Positions 7,525 through 16,825 of a DNA stretch of 64,000 bases are shown one piece after another. The notes beneath the pieces are model-generated. The model made no database searches and was not told where the DNA came from. It saw only the letters and a list, made by a program, of their open reading frames with translations. The number at the start of each line of letters is the position of its first letter. The stretch's first letter is position 1. The DNA lies in assembly GCA_025359915.1 (NCBI GenBank), contig JANYDE010000077.1, forward strand, positions 1-64,000. The letters run 5' to 3'. The DNA comes from Chamaesiphon sp. 336R_metabinner_41. GTDB taxonomy: Bacteria > Cyanobacteriota > Cyanobacteriia > Cyanobacteriales > Chamaesiphonaceae. A program made the position numbers and the translations under genes.

Positions 7525-9399
7525 GTGGAATATATGCCTAAGTCAGATTCACAACAGAATACTGAGGGATGGGGCGATATCGATTGGCGTAAAGTTGAGA
7601 GATACGTCTTTAAGCTACAAACGCGCATCTATGCCGCTTCACGTCATGGTGATGTAAAGAAAGTTCGCAAGCTCCAAAGAACATTGATGAGGTCTTGGTC
7701 TAACAGGGTCTTAGCGGCACGACGGGTCACTCAAGATAACACAGGTAAAAATACCGCAGGAGTGGATGGAGTCAAATCTTTGTCCCCAGTAGCGAGAATC
7801 AAACTTGTAGGTCAACTCAAATTAACTGGACTATCGAAACCAACTCGAAGAGTATGGATACCTAAACCAGGGAAATCGGAGAAAAGACCACTAGGAATAC
7901 CCACAATGTACGACCGCGCCTTGCAAGGGGTAGTTAAATCTGCACTTGAACCAGAATGGGAAGCTCAATTTGAGCCTAACAGCTATGGTTTCAGACCAGG
8001 ACGTTCATGTCATGATGCAATCAGACAGATTAAATACTGTATTGGAAGCAAAGCTAAATATGTACTAGATGCAGATATAGCTCAATGTTTCGACCGCATC
8101 AACCATGAGGAATTACTTAAACGGTTAGGGCTGCAAGGAATAGTCAGAAGGCAAATTGCCGCATGGTTAAAATCTGGAGTCATCGACCAAGGAGTATTTA
8201 CTGCTATATCTGAGGGTACGCCACAGGGTGGTGTAATCTCACCGCTTTTAGCGAATATTGCCCTCCACGGCTTGGAACACCAAATATTAAAAGAGTTCCC
8301 CCGAATGTCTCATACAGGCAGGGAAACTTGGTTTCATAAACGAGGGGCTGAATTTAAACCCCCCAATATTATCCGATATGCAGACGATTTTGTCGTTCTA
8401 CATGAAGATAAAGCTGTTGTCCAAAGATGCCGAGAAATCATCTCGATTTGGTTACATGACATTGGATTGAAATTAAAACCTGAAAAGACACGGCTAACTC
8501 ACACGTTCGATGCCGAACTTAGTGAAGATGGTGAAGCTGGGTTTGATTTCTTAGGACATCACATCCAACAATTCCGTGCCGGAAAATATCACTGCACAAG
8601 AGACGCACATGGTAGACCTTTAGGTTTTATAACACTTATCACCCCAACGAAGAAGGCGAGTAAGGCTCATCAAGAAAAGATTAAGAGTATTATCCTAAAA
8701 TACAGGTCTGCGCCCCAAGCGGCGTTAATACAAGTCCTTAACCCTATCATTAAGGGATGGGCGAACTACTACTCCAACTCAGACATCAAAACTGTGAGAG
8801 AGAGTAGCAGACAAGATAATCTTACATACCTGAAACTTCGACGCTGGGCAAAACGCCGCTGTAAGAATAAAATTAGTACTGGACATCAAAAGTATTGGCA
8901 TTCCTATGGTGGCTCAAACTGGGTATTCTCTACCAGGGAGGGAACGAACCCCCTCCGGTTACAATTACATCGGGATGTTGCTTGCAGTAGCACAGACTAT
9001 GTGAAAGTTAAAGGAGATAAAAGTCCATACGATGGCGACCTGGTTTATTGGAGTTCAAGAATGGGTAGACACCCCGAATTGCCTAATCGTGAGGCACTGT
9101 TGCTTAAACAACAGAAGGGTAAATGTACTCATTGCGAATTAACTTTCCGTAATGGCGACCTAATGGAAGTAGACCATATCAACCCCATAGCACTAGGGGG
9201 CAAAGATGTATGGAAGAATCTACAACTATTACACCGACATTGCCATGACCAGAAAACGGCTGTTGACCTAATAGAGATTCGGAAGAAGCAACACTCTGAT
9301 AATCTCAAGAAACTATCCCAACTATGGGATAAAGTAAATTGGGAATGGAGAGAAGATATCCCGTTTATCCGTAGTCAAACAGCCAGAAGCCCAATGTGA
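7525..9399 (+). CDS. ltrA: group II intron reverse transcriptase/maturase with HNH endonuclease
   Basis: This 624-residue intron-encoded protein has RT blocks 0-7: KPGKSEKRPLGIPT, YGFRPGRSCHDA, EGTPQGGVISPLLANI and catalytic YADD at 285-288. The maturase (X) domain follows with the GWANYYS motif. A C-terminal HNH module has CTHC (about 534-537), DHI, and a closing HRHCHDQK. It aids splicing and drives target-primed insertion into DNA. The start is GTG at 7525 or ATG at 7534. No frameshift is seen, so the protein is probably functional. Confidence 0.95.
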   Translation: MEYMPKSDSQQNTEGWGDIDWRKVERYVFKLQTRIYAASRHGDVKKVRKLQRTLMRSWSNRVLAARRVTQDNTGKNTAGVDGVKSLSPVARIKLVGQLKLTGLSKPTRRVWIPKPGKSEKRPLGIPTMYDRALQGVVKSALEPEWEAQFEPNSYGFRPGRSCHDAIRQIKYCIGSKAKYVLDADIAQCFDRINHEELLKRLGLQGIVRRQIAAWLKSGVIDQGVFTAISEGTPQGGVISPLLANIALHGLEHQILKEFPRMSHTGRETWFHKRGAEFKPPNIIRYADDFVVLHEDKAVVQRCREIISIWLHDIGLKLKPEKTRLTHTFDAELSEDGEAGFDFLGHHIQQFRAGKYHCTRDAHGRPLGFITLITPTKKASKAHQEKIKSIILKYRSAPQAALIQVLNPIIKGWANYYSNSDIKTVRESSRQDNLTYLKLRRWAKRRCKNKISTGHQKYWHSYGGSNWVFSTREGTNPLRLQLHRDVACSSTDYVKVKGDKSPYDGDLVYWSSRMGRHPELPNREALLLKQQKGKCTHCELTFRNGDLMEVDHINPIALGGKDVWKNLQLLHRHCHDQKTAVDLIEIRKKQHSDNLKKLSQLWDKVNWEWREDIPFIRSQTARSPM

Positions 9400-9420
9400 C
9401 AAATGGTAAACACATTGAGT

Positions 9421-9490
9421 AGCCGGATGAAGTGAAAGTTTCATGTCCGGTTTCGGATAGGAGGGGTGCAGCAGTAATGCTCACCTCGAC
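9421..9490 (+). ncRNA. group II intron domains V and VI
   Basis: Domain V (9421-9453) keeps the AGC catalytic triad, a GTGAAAG-type terminal loop and paired arms CCGGA/TCCGG and ATGAA/TTTCAT. Domain VI (about 9459-9490) is a GAGG...CCTC hairpin that should carry the branch-point adenosine near its 3' arm. Confidence 0.8.
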
Positions 9491-9498
9491 CTTACCAT

Positions 9499-9546
9499 CC
9501 CCCGACTATGAAAAACAAGCGACAGCGAGTTTTTCATAGTCGGGGG
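9499..9546 (+). terminator. 18-bp perfect hairpin downstream of tnpB / intron
   Basis: The arms cccccgactatgaaaaac (9499-9516) and its exact complement (9529-9546) enclose a 12-nt loop. The tnpB stop codon, once the intron is spliced out, falls inside the left arm. It could be a transcription terminator (T-run inside the stem) or the structured right end of the IS200/IS605 element. Confidence 0.65.
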
Positions 9547-9581
9547 AGTGTCAAATCTAACTGACTTGTCGGGCTAAACCA

Positions 9582-9630
9582 CTGTCTTGAAAAGGGTTTC
9601 CCCAAGACCGCACTTTTCGCTAAACCACCA
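9582..9630. repeat. dispersed repeat (gtcttgaaaag ... gaccgcacttttcgct) plus TAAACCAC copies
   Basis: The words gtcttgaaaag, ccccaagaccgcacttttcgct and the 9-mer ctaaaccac recur in spacers of this window near 309-410, 21,788, 31,565, 51,030, 61,090 and inside the alpha-mannosidase at 61,480-61,527. This is a family of dispersed non-coding repeats of unknown origin. Confidence 0.6.
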
Positions 9631-9635
9631 AACCA

Positions 9636-10190
9636 CTAGTTCCGAACTTTCCCCACATAACAATCATTTAGCCAAATTCCAATCGCCTCTCCCACGACAG
9701 TTTGGCTACTTTCGATCGGCGGTGTAATTGCGTTATTGTGATGGGGAAAGCTACTAATCCGCGAGTAAATGGTTGCCAATCGCCAACCCATGCGTGTCTG
9801 AGCGAGAAATAGCCAATGAAACTGTTGCAATTGGGCTGACTGAATCCCTGTATACTGACGTTCTAGAGTGCTGATAAATACTTGCGTTGGTGCAGTCTGC
9901 GGAAAGCGAGGGGGATATTCTCGGCTGGTGATTTCGATCGACTTTAATTCCGGCAGACTAGCTGTAACAATCGAGCTATACAATTTATCATTACGGCTGC
10001 GACGTTGTTGAATCAACCGATTGGTGTAGCTAGGTAAGTCTCTGACTAGGGCATTTGTCAAATCGGCTAATTTTACCGGACAAGTACTCGATGCTGATGC
10101 GACAATTGGCATGACGACTGGATGTATTAGCTCAATCGCAGGATGGCATCGATTGCTGATATTTAGAATACATGCGGGAAGATAATTCAC
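9636..10190 (-). CDS. conserved hypothetical protein
   Basis: This 184-residue protein has no motif that I recognise. The start is uncertain: GTG at 10190 gives a hydrophobic, Cys-containing N-terminus, and ATG at 10112 (MPIVASASS) is an alternative. The middle is basic (NRLIQQRRSRNDKLYSSIV), and the C-terminal third contains aromatic and amphipathic stretches with a conserved-looking GEAIGIWLNDCYVGKVR end. It may be exported or periplasmic. It is divergent from ald, 47 bp between starts. Confidence 0.6.
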   Translation of the reverse strand: MNYLPACILNISNRCHPAIELIHPVVMPIVASASSTCPVKLADLTNALVRDLPSYTNRLIQQRRSRNDKLYSSIVTASLPELKSIEITSREYPPRFPQTAPTQVFISTLERQYTGIQSAQLQQFHWLFLAQTRMGWRLATIYSRISSFPHHNNAITPPIESSQTVVGEAIGIWLNDCYVGKVRN

Positions 10191-10237
10191 ATTTAGAATT
10201 AGGAAATATTAACTTTAATCCAGCATAAGTACAAAAC

Positions 10238-11329
10238 ATGGAAATTGGCATCCCCAAAGAAACCAAAGACCAAGAATTTCGAGTCGGATTAACGCCCAGT
10301 ATCGTGCGGACATTAGTCGATCGCGGACACCAAGTATACATCGAAACTGGGGCTGGTTTGGGATCTAGTTTTCCCGATCCGCAGTATATTCAAGCTGGTG
10401 CGACGATTGTCCCGACAGCCGCAGCCGCTTGGGATCGGGAAATGGTTGTCAAAGTCAAAGAACCGTTGGCGACTGAATATTCCTACCTCCAAAAAGATCT
10501 AATTCTGTTTACCTATCTCCACCTGGCGGCTAATCGCAATCTTACCGAGCAACTAATCGATACGAGAGTTAATGCGATCGCTTATGAGACAGTAGAATTA
10601 CCAGATGGGAAACTACCTCTGCTCTCGCCGATGAGTATTATTGCGGGACGATTATCTGTCCAATTTGGGGCGAGATTCCTGGAGAAACAACAGGGGGGTA
10701 GTGGTGTGCTCCTCGGTGGTGTCCCTGGCGTACAACCTGGGCAAGTAACTATTCTCGGTGGGGGGATTGTCGGCACAGAAGCCGCACGGATGGCGGTGGG
10801 GATGGGCGCACAGGTGACAATTCTAGATGTTAATATCGATCGATTGAGCTATCTGGAAACTATTTTTGGTTCTCGCGTTACTTATCTCTACAGCAATGCG
10901 TCGAATATCGAAACTGCTGTGCGTAGTGCAGACTTAGTAATTGGCGCGGTATTAATCCTGGGCAAACGTGCGCCGATTCTCGTCTCTAGCACACTTGTGG
11001 GGCAGATGAATCCAGGTTCCGTGATCATCGATGTCGCGGTGGATCAAGGGGGCTGTATTGAGACGTTACGCCCGACTTCTCACACCAATCCTGTCTATAC
11101 AGAATCAGGAGTCGTTCATTACGGCGTGCCGAATATGCCTGGAGCTGTTCCTTGGACAGCAACTCAAGCATTAAATAATAGTACCGCGCCCTATGTAATT
11201 AAATTAGCCGATCGAGGCTTGGAAGCTTTGAATCTAGATCTAAATCTGGCGAAAGGTGTAAATGTTCGAGCAGGTAAAATCATTCATCCAGCAGTGCGAG
11301 AGGTTTTTCCTGATTTACATAGTACCTAA
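10238..11329 (+). CDS. ald: alanine dehydrogenase
   Basis: The 363-residue protein has full family length. The N-terminal pyruvate site is present, with KVKEP (Lys about 72-74) and the catalytic LHLA histidine (about residue 94). The NAD-binding Rossmann motif GGGIVGTEAARMA lies at about 174-186, followed by DVN at the end of beta-2. Ald converts alanine and NAD+ to pyruvate, ammonia and NADH reversibly; in cyanobacteria it is linked to nitrogen recycling. No operon partner is seen. A heptamer array lies downstream. Confidence 0.96.
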   Translation: MEIGIPKETKDQEFRVGLTPSIVRTLVDRGHQVYIETGAGLGSSFPDPQYIQAGATIVPTAAAAWDREMVVKVKEPLATEYSYLQKDLILFTYLHLAANRNLTEQLIDTRVNAIAYETVELPDGKLPLLSPMSIIAGRLSVQFGARFLEKQQGGSGVLLGGVPGVQPGQVTILGGGIVGTEAARMAVGMGAQVTILDVNIDRLSYLETIFGSRVTYLYSNASNIETAVRSADLVIGAVLILGKRAPILVSSTLVGQMNPGSVIIDVAVDQGGCIETLRPTSHTNPVYTESGVVHYGVPNMPGAVPWTATQALNNSTAPYVIKLADRGLEALNLDLNLAKGVNVRAGKIIHPAVREVFPDLHST

Positions 11330-11361
11330 GCGGCATAAATCATAGAAATATTCGGGAAAAG

Positions 11362-11536
11362 ATGGGAGATGGGAGATGGGAGCGAAGAGATAGAACATCG
11401 GCAATGGTTGCTTTACTTACGCCGCTCAGTGCTAGTGAATAACCACTAGAATTAAACACAGCAGACTGTTGGCGTAGCCTCCTGTCTCCCGTCTCCCATC
11501 TCCCGTCTCCCGTCTCCCATCTCCCATCTCCCATAT
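11362..11536. repeat. spacer bounded by inverted heptamer arrays (GGGAGAT ... ATCTCCC)
   Basis: Three copies of gatggga (about 11,361-11,381) face an array of ctcccat/ctcccgt copies (about 11,484-11,534) across about 100 bp. The arrays are reverse complements, so the whole spacer between ald and dndD can fold into a large hairpin. A ttggcgtagcctcc word (11,469-11,482), found elsewhere in the window, adjoins the right array. Confidence 0.65.
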
Positions 11537-11543
11537 CCAAAAT

Positions 11544-13583
11544 ATGCTTTTTCGCGAACTGGTATTAGAAAACTTTGGTTCTTACTTGGGTAAGAATACT
11601 ATCAATTTATTACCAGATACATCTGAAGATAGTCGCCCGATTATCCTCATCGGTGGAATGAATGGTGGGGGGAAGACGACGATTATGGATGCGATGAGAT
11701 TGGCGTTGTATGGTAGCCGCGCTCAATGTTCGACGCGGGGAAATTTAAGCTATGGGGATTTCCTCGATCAATGTGTGAGTCGTCATACACCATTGGCGGG
11801 AAAGGCGCGGATTGAATTAGCATTTCAGGTGGCTGAAGATGGCGATCTTCGAGATATTCGGATCGTCAGATATTGGGAACGAAATCCAAAAGATGGTAAG
11901 GATACCTTAGGGATTTTGGTGAATGATTGGGCTGATAAAACGCTATTAAATACTTGGGATGAATACATCGAAAATTTGTTGCCGTTAGGGATTTCTAATC
12001 TATTTTTGTTTGATGGCGAACAGGTCAAGGAATTGGCAGAGCAAGAAACTCCTCCTGCTGGTGTATTTGATGCAATTCAATCGTTATTAGGTTTGGAATT
12101 AGCGGAGCGATTGGCGGCAGACTTAGATGTCTTAGTTAGCAGAAAAAGAAAGAATCTGGCGAGTGATAAACAATTAGTGGCGATCGATAAAATCGAGTCT
12201 AAGCTAGAACAAAAACAGTTAGAATTAGTTGCTATCGGGGAGGAGTTGGTAGGAATTGAATCGAAGTTAAAAATCGCGATCGAGCAAGAAGCACAAGCTT
12301 TTGATAAATTCGTGCTGGAAGGGGGCAAAATTGCCGCTCAGGGCAAGGAGCTGGAAGTATCATCGAAAGCGATCGAGCTGCAAATCTCCCAACAACGGCA
12401 GGAATTAACCAGTCTAGCGAGTGGTAGTTTGCCGTTAGTACTGATTGCGCCATTGTTGGCTCAAATTCAGGCACAGGGAATCATTGAGTTACGCCATCAA
12501 CAAGGTAAATCTGCTCTGGAATTATTCGTCGATCGAGATCGCCGGTTACTCGACTATCTCCAAGCTCAAATAGTGTTTAATAAACAAATTGCCGATATTC
12601 AATCTTTTTTAGAACGGGAAAATCAAAACTTGATTAGTGAGATTGAATCTGAAAATTCGACATATTTAGGGGTAGATGCAGAGGTGATGAGCCAGTTAGC
12701 TAATATCCTCAAATACGATCTCGATCGAGATGCTCAAATAGCCAGCAAACTACACACACAAATAACTAAACTAGAAGCTGATTTAGATTTCCTCGATCGC
12801 CAAATTGCCGCAGCCGCATCACCAGAAGAATATACCCGACTCAAAACCCAAGAAGCCACAGCTCGCGAACTCGTTTCTCAACTCAAAGCCGATAAAATCA
12901 CCACGACTCGCCACCAAGAAGAACTCGATCGGATCGTCACTAAAACCAGACAAGAATTAGCAACCTATACCGAGACGAATATCAGTCTCAAAAATGACCA
13001 GCACATCGTCGATTCTGTCGCCAAAGTCAAAGCAACATTAGAAATATTCAAAGAGAAACTAACACTTAAAAAAATTAATAAACTAGAGAACGAAGTCACC
13101 GAATGTTTTCGATACCTATTGCACAAATCCGAACTGATCCAGCGTGTGACAATCGATAGTAGCACTTTTACCCTTTCCCTCCACGATCGCGAGGGCAAAT
13201 TATTGCCCAAACATCGACTGTCCGCAGGCGAAAAACAATTACTCGCAATTGCCCTATTATGGGGATTAGCACGAGTATCAGGACGACAATTACCAATTGC
13301 GATCGATACGCCATTAGGTCGATTAGATTCATCCCATCGAACTAATTTACTCGAACGTTATTTTCCCGCCGCCAGCGAACAAGTCATCCTATTATCTACA
13401 GATACCGAAGTCGGCGAAAGTGAAGTCGCTAATTTGCGCGCTCAAGGAGCAATTACTCGCGAGTATATCCTAGAACACGATCCCAGCGAACAACGCACCC
13501 AGGTTCGATCAGGATATTTTTGGGAAACAGCGGCAGAATCGAACTTTCAATCCAACAATTCTCATCTCGAAGAACTGAAATAG
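11544..13583 (+). CDS. dndD: DndD-like SMC/Rad50-type ATPase (DNA phosphorothioation family), orphan
   Basis: The 679-residue protein has a Rad50-like layout. Walker A GGMNGGGKT is at 37-45, followed by the LYGSRA and LFDGEQVKELAEQ segments typical of DndD. A long coiled-coil arm lies at about 210-510, then the signature LSAGEKQ at about 559-565 and Walker B IAIDTPLGRLD at about 585-595. DndD is the ATPase of the DndA-E DNA sulfur-modification system, but no dndB, C or E is in this window. It could serve a distant dnd locus or have another DNA-repair or defence role. Confidence 0.88.
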   Translation: MLFRELVLENFGSYLGKNTINLLPDTSEDSRPIILIGGMNGGGKTTIMDAMRLALYGSRAQCSTRGNLSYGDFLDQCVSRHTPLAGKARIELAFQVAEDGDLRDIRIVRYWERNPKDGKDTLGILVNDWADKTLLNTWDEYIENLLPLGISNLFLFDGEQVKELAEQETPPAGVFDAIQSLLGLELAERLAADLDVLVSRKRKNLASDKQLVAIDKIESKLEQKQLELVAIGEELVGIESKLKIAIEQEAQAFDKFVLEGGKIAAQGKELEVSSKAIELQISQQRQELTSLASGSLPLVLIAPLLAQIQAQGIIELRHQQGKSALELFVDRDRRLLDYLQAQIVFNKQIADIQSFLERENQNLISEIESENSTYLGVDAEVMSQLANILKYDLDRDAQIASKLHTQITKLEADLDFLDRQIAAAASPEEYTRLKTQEATARELVSQLKADKITTTRHQEELDRIVTKTRQELATYTETNISLKNDQHIVDSVAKVKATLEIFKEKLTLKKINKLENEVTECFRYLLHKSELIQRVTIDSSTFTLSLHDREGKLLPKHRLSAGEKQLLAIALLWGLARVSGRQLPIAIDTPLGRLDSSHRTNLLERYFPAASEQVILLSTDTEVGESEVANLRAQGAITREYILEHDPSEQRTQVRSGYFWETAAESNFQSNNSHLEELK

Positions 13584-13697
13584 TCCAAGAGTTCCGAAAA
13601 TTGCTGGGAAAACATCCTCGATCGACATGGACACAAATTAAACTGGTAGAATATTGGCGATCGTTAATGTCCATCGCCAGATACCTAAACCTATTAC

Positions 13698-14576
13698 ATG
13701 ACTCATTCCAACGAAGATGCCACCCGCGTGCGGGTTCTCAGTGAAGCCTTGCCCTACATCCAAAAATTTGCTGGACGTACCGTAGTCGTCAAATATGGCG
13801 GTGCAGCGATGAAAGATGGCAGCCTCAAGGAAGGTGTAATTCGAGATCTGATTTTTATGTCCTGTGTGGGTATCCGTCCGGTATTAATACATGGTGGTGG
13901 ACCAGAAATTAATAGTTGGTTGGGAAAAATTGGCATCGAGCCTCAATTTAAAGATGGTTTGCGCGTGACTGACGCAGCGACGATGGATGTCGTCGAAATG
14001 GTACTAGTCGGACGGGTGAACAAGGAAATTGTCTCGCTCATTAATCAATCCGGCGGTAGTGCAGTGGGATTGTGCGGCAAAGATGGTAATTTAATCGTCG
14101 CACGTCCCGATGGACGGGAAGGAATCGGATTTGTAGGTGAAGTTAGTGGTGTGAATGTGGATATTCTCAATACGCTTGTCAAAAGTGGTTATATTCCAGT
14201 TGTATCCAGTGTTGCCGCAGATGAGAATGGACAGGCTTACAATATTAATGCTGATACAGTCGCTGGTGAAATTGCTGCCGCATTGGGGGCTGAAAAATTG
14301 ATTTTAATGACTGATACTCCAGGCTTGATGCGCGATTTCAAAGATCCAACTACTCTAATTCGCCAATTGGATATCCCCGGCGCACGCGCTCTAATTGAAG
14401 ATGGTACTGTCAGTGGTGGGATGATTCCCAAGCTCTCCTGTTGTGTTCGCAGCTTGGCGCAAGGTGTTCGCGCCGCACATATTATCGATGGACGCTTGCC
14501 CCACTCGCTGTTATTGGAAATTTTCACTGATAATGGTACTGGGTCGATGATTGTTTCTTCAGGGGTGAGAGTTTAG
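13698..14576 (+). CDS. argB: acetylglutamate kinase
   Basis: This 292-residue amino-acid kinase has VKYGGAAM (residues 25-32), the [13 protein letters not shown] loop (about 62-75) that binds N-acetylglutamate, and [19 protein letters not shown] (about 189-207). ArgB phosphorylates N-acetyl-L-glutamate, the controlled step of arginine synthesis. In cyanobacteria it is relieved from arginine inhibition by the PII protein. The N-terminal region is compatible with an arginine-sensitive hexameric ArgB. The next gene starts on the base after its stop. Confidence 0.97.
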   Translation: MTHSNEDATRVRVLSEALPYIQKFAGRTVVVKYGGAAMKDGSLKEGVIRDLIFMSCVGIRPVLIHGGGPEINSWLGKIGIEPQFKDGLRVTDAATMDVVEMVLVGRVNKEIVSLINQSGGSAVGLCGKDGNLIVARPDGREGIGFVGEVSGVNVDILNTLVKSGYIPVVSSVAADENGQAYNINADTVAGEIAAALGAEKLILMTDTPGLMRDFKDPTTLIRQLDIPGARALIEDGTVSGGMIPKLSCCVRSLAQGVRAAHIIDGRLPHSLLLEIFTDNGTGSMIVSSGVRV

Positions 14577-15092
14577 GTGACTTTTGAGACTGACTTTCAA
14601 TCTGGACAACTTGCTTTCGAGCGGGGAGAATACCGCCAAGCCGTGAGCTACTTTTTAGCGGCTATCGCACAAGTGCAGCCAAATACGCGGACTGGTGGAG
14701 AAATACAAATCTGGCTAGCGACAGCATTTGAAGCGACAGGGCAAATCGCCGAAGCCAAGGCTCTGTGTCAACAGCTCTCCAACCATCCCAGTCTCGATAC
14801 TCGTCAAGCTAGCAAACGGATGCTGTATATTATGCAGGCTCCAGAATTGACGCGGCGGGATGAGTGGTTGATCAAAATCCCCGATTTGACTCATATCGAA
14901 GATGCCGAGGGCAATTTTGCGGTGAATAATACGCCGATTTTACCGTCGAAAGCGAAGGAAAGATCGATAGACGAAATCTACGCACCTGTAAATTTCAGTC
15001 AGGTTAATACCAAAGATAATGGCTTTATTTACGTCGCCCTAATATTTACAATCCTTACTCTAGCTGGATTGTGGTTTGCATCGAAAGGATAA
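14577..15092 (+). CDS. TPR-like protein with C-terminal membrane anchor
   Basis: The GTG start directly follows the argB stop, so the pair is translationally coupled. The 171-residue protein has about two tetratricopeptide-like helical pairs (FQSGQLAFERGEYRQAVSY; IWLATAFEATGQIAEAKAL) in residues 1-85. A polar linker follows, with one transmembrane helix at the very end (about 150-167, VALIFTILTLAGLWFA). A tail-anchored scaffold is likely. The tight coupling with argB is suggestive but gives no function by itself. Confidence 0.78.
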   Translation: MTFETDFQSGQLAFERGEYRQAVSYFLAAIAQVQPNTRTGGEIQIWLATAFEATGQIAEAKALCQQLSNHPSLDTRQASKRMLYIMQAPELTRRDEWLIKIPDLTHIEDAEGNFAVNNTPILPSKAKERSIDEIYAPVNFSQVNTKDNGFIYVALIFTILTLAGLWFASKG

Positions 15093-15096
15093 TAAA

Positions 15097-15120
15097 ATAC
15101 CACCGATTGATCGGTGGTAT
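15097..15120. terminator. bidirectional terminator hairpin
   Basis: ataccaccga - ttga - tcggtggtat forms a 10-bp perfect stem between the convergent argB-TPR operon and the CAAD gene. A-rich and T-rich flanks fit termination in both directions. Confidence 0.75.
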
Positions 15121-15151
15121 CTAGATCGGCTAAAATTTATTAACTTAAAAT

Positions 15152-15601
15152 CTAAGCTTTTTTGTTTTTGCCTAGAACTTCTGATTTGAAACTATCAATT
15201 TCATCAGTTAATTCCTTGCGAGTGGAAGCTTGGAGCAGATAACGATACACAAACCAACTAGTGTATCCAATCCCTACCAATTCAAAAGTAGGTGCGAGGA
15301 GCGGAATTTCATTGATAGCTGATAGGATTGCTAAAGTTAGCTTAACTCCCACAATTAAACCGATAAGTAAGCCGATACTAGTAACAAGGCTCTTGTTATT
15401 AGTGTAAATCTGAGTTGCATATGTTGGTAGTTCGGCAACAACATCTAAAACTTGCTTTACCCCATCAGGCAAACTAGCTGTAGACAAGTCGGGTGACACT
15501 TTGGAGATAGAACCAGTTCCAGTATTTAGTCCTAAGGGATTTGCTGGAATATCAATCGTAATAGTTTCTGGGGATTGAGTAGATTCTGGTGTATCGCTCA
15601 T
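15152..15601 (-). CDS. CAAD-domain thylakoid membrane protein
   Basis: The 149-residue protein has a disordered, acidic N-terminus and two transmembrane helices (about residues 70-92 and 100-120). Its soluble C-terminus reads LLQASTRKELTDEIDSFKSEVLG. This is the cyanobacterial aminoacyl-tRNA synthetase appended domain (CAAD) as a stand-alone protein, the CURT1-like family that shapes thylakoid membranes. It is therefore more likely a membrane-curvature protein than tRNA-related. Confidence 0.88.
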   Translation of the reverse strand: MSDTPESTQSPETITIDIPANPLGLNTGTGSISKVSPDLSTASLPDGVKQVLDVVAELPTYATQIYTNNKSLVTSIGLLIGLIVGVKLTLAILSAINEIPLLAPTFELVGIGYTSWFVYRYLLQASTRKELTDEIDSFKSEVLGKNKKA

Positions 15602-15964
15602 GGTTTATTAATCCTTATTTCAAAATTGACAGGGCTAGCAGATAAAAATCGATTTGGGCTGAAAAAAATTATTCAACACAAACACTCTTGCAGATTTTAT
15701 CAGTTACGGTTAGAGGATCATAGGGTGAAACCAACCCGAACGTAAAATAATTACGTCAAAATCTACCTGCTAGCTATGTTACCTATAATGTTTTGGTTCG
15801 CAGCAAAAGGCGATTCGCCAATGGCTCTGCGACTTAACTGAGTGTATATGATACCCAATTATAAACGAGCATTGGTCGATCGAGGATCGAGCACATCTAT
15901 CCTAAAAATTGTTACGTATCGCAATAGTTGGAACTTAATTGCGACGTTACATCCCAGTTAATGC
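15602..15964. other. intergenic spacer, no gene
   Basis: This 363-bp spacer lies upstream of the CAAD gene and downstream of queD, both on the minus strand. It should contain the CAAD promoter. I see no repeat array, convincing ORF or folded RNA; the middle is an A/T-rich leader-like sequence. Confidence 0.5.
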
Positions 15965-16825
15965 TTAAGCCACAGTTGCTAATTGACGAACTGCCAGATT
16001 GCTAAAATCTTTACTCCAGAGTAGCTCACAGGAGTTATTGGGACTCTCGACTAGTTTCAATTTGTGCAACTGCGCGCCAAGTTCGCGAATGGGTTGTTCG
16101 ATGAGATGTCCGATATAAACAGCGATATTTTCAGCCGTAGGGACAACTTTGGCGAAGTGGGCAATATCTTTATTCAAGAAGGTATGATCTAACGGTTCGA
16201 CAGCATATTTATCAACTAATTCGTGCAGTTTCACCAAATCGACAATCATCCCTGTGCGTTCGTCGATTTCGCCTGTCACAGTGACTTCGAGATGGTAATT
16301 ATGTCCGTGTCCATTTACCCGCGCACATTTGCCATAAATCTCACTATTTTGTTCGAGAGTGAGACTATCTAAAGCTAGACGGTGAGCCGCGCTAAAATGA
16401 GTACCGATAGTAAGTGCTGCTTCCATGTCTTTACCTGTATATTCTGCGAAAAGTTCGGGATGTTCAAATAACTGAATGCGGACGAGCGGAAAATGGGGAG
16501 CTAGTTTCTGCCAAATTATCCTAGCGATATTTTCAGTGGTGGGGAGCGTTTGCTGAAATTCTGCCCACACATCATTGAGAAAACTATAGTCTAGTTGTCC
16601 GGTAACTTCTTTTTTGATTACATGTTTCACATCAGAAAGATTTAGCACCATCCCATATTCGTCGATATCGCCATAGAGAGATATATACAGGACATAGTTG
16701 TGTCCATGTCCGTTGGGTTGAGCACACAAGCCAAATGCCGCTTGATTCTCCGCTTCGCTCAGTTCTGGCAGCCAGTATCGATGGCTAGCCGAAAACTGTG
16801 CGCGACGGTTGATAATACATTTCAT
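15965..16825 (-). CDS. tandem 6-pyruvoyltetrahydropterin synthase / QueD-like protein
   Basis: The 286-residue protein consists of two complete 6-PTPS domains. Domain 1 (about 1-135) has ASHR and GLCAQPNGHGHNY; domain 2 (about 136-280) has FSAAHRL and GKCARVNGHGHNY. Each has the zinc-binding histidines and the catalytic cysteine. The family makes 6-carboxytetrahydropterin for queuosine or pyruvoyl-pterin for pterin cofactors. A single chain with two sites is about twice the usual length and is known in cyanobacteria. Which activity applies is not decidable here. Confidence 0.9.
   Translation of the reverse strand: MKCIINRRAQFSASHRYWLPELSEAENQAAFGLCAQPNGHGHNYVLYISLYGDIDEYGMVLNLSDVKHVIKKEVTGQLDYSFLNDVWAEFQQTLPTTENIARIIWQKLAPHFPLVRIQLFEHPELFAEYTGKDMEAALTIGTHFSAAHRLALDSLTLEQNSEIYGKCARVNGHGHNYHLEVTVTGEIDERTGMIVDLVKLHELVDKYAVEPLDHTFLNKDIAHFAKVVPTAENIAVYIGHLIEQPIRELGAQLHKLKLVESPNNSCELLWSKDFSNLAVRQLATVA

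Larger units (their letters stand above)
6786..9495 (+). mobile_element. group II intron with RT/maturase/HNH open reading frame
   Basis: The 5' end GTGCG (6786-6790) matches the group II consensus. About 730 bp of structured RNA (domains I-III) precede the protein, which lies in domain IV. Domain V is a textbook hairpin at 9421-9453 (AGCCGGATGAA...TTTCATGTCCGG), and domain VI follows to the 3' end ...CCTTAC, which fits the AY terminal rule. Exact boundaries are inferred from these signals and from the reading frame restored in the flanking tnpB. All parts needed for self-splicing and retrohoming appear present. Confidence 0.88.

Noticed and set aside
13584-13697. A dndE-like gene after dndD
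   Set aside because: The 114-bp gap holds no frame of usable length, and the text does not match DndE.
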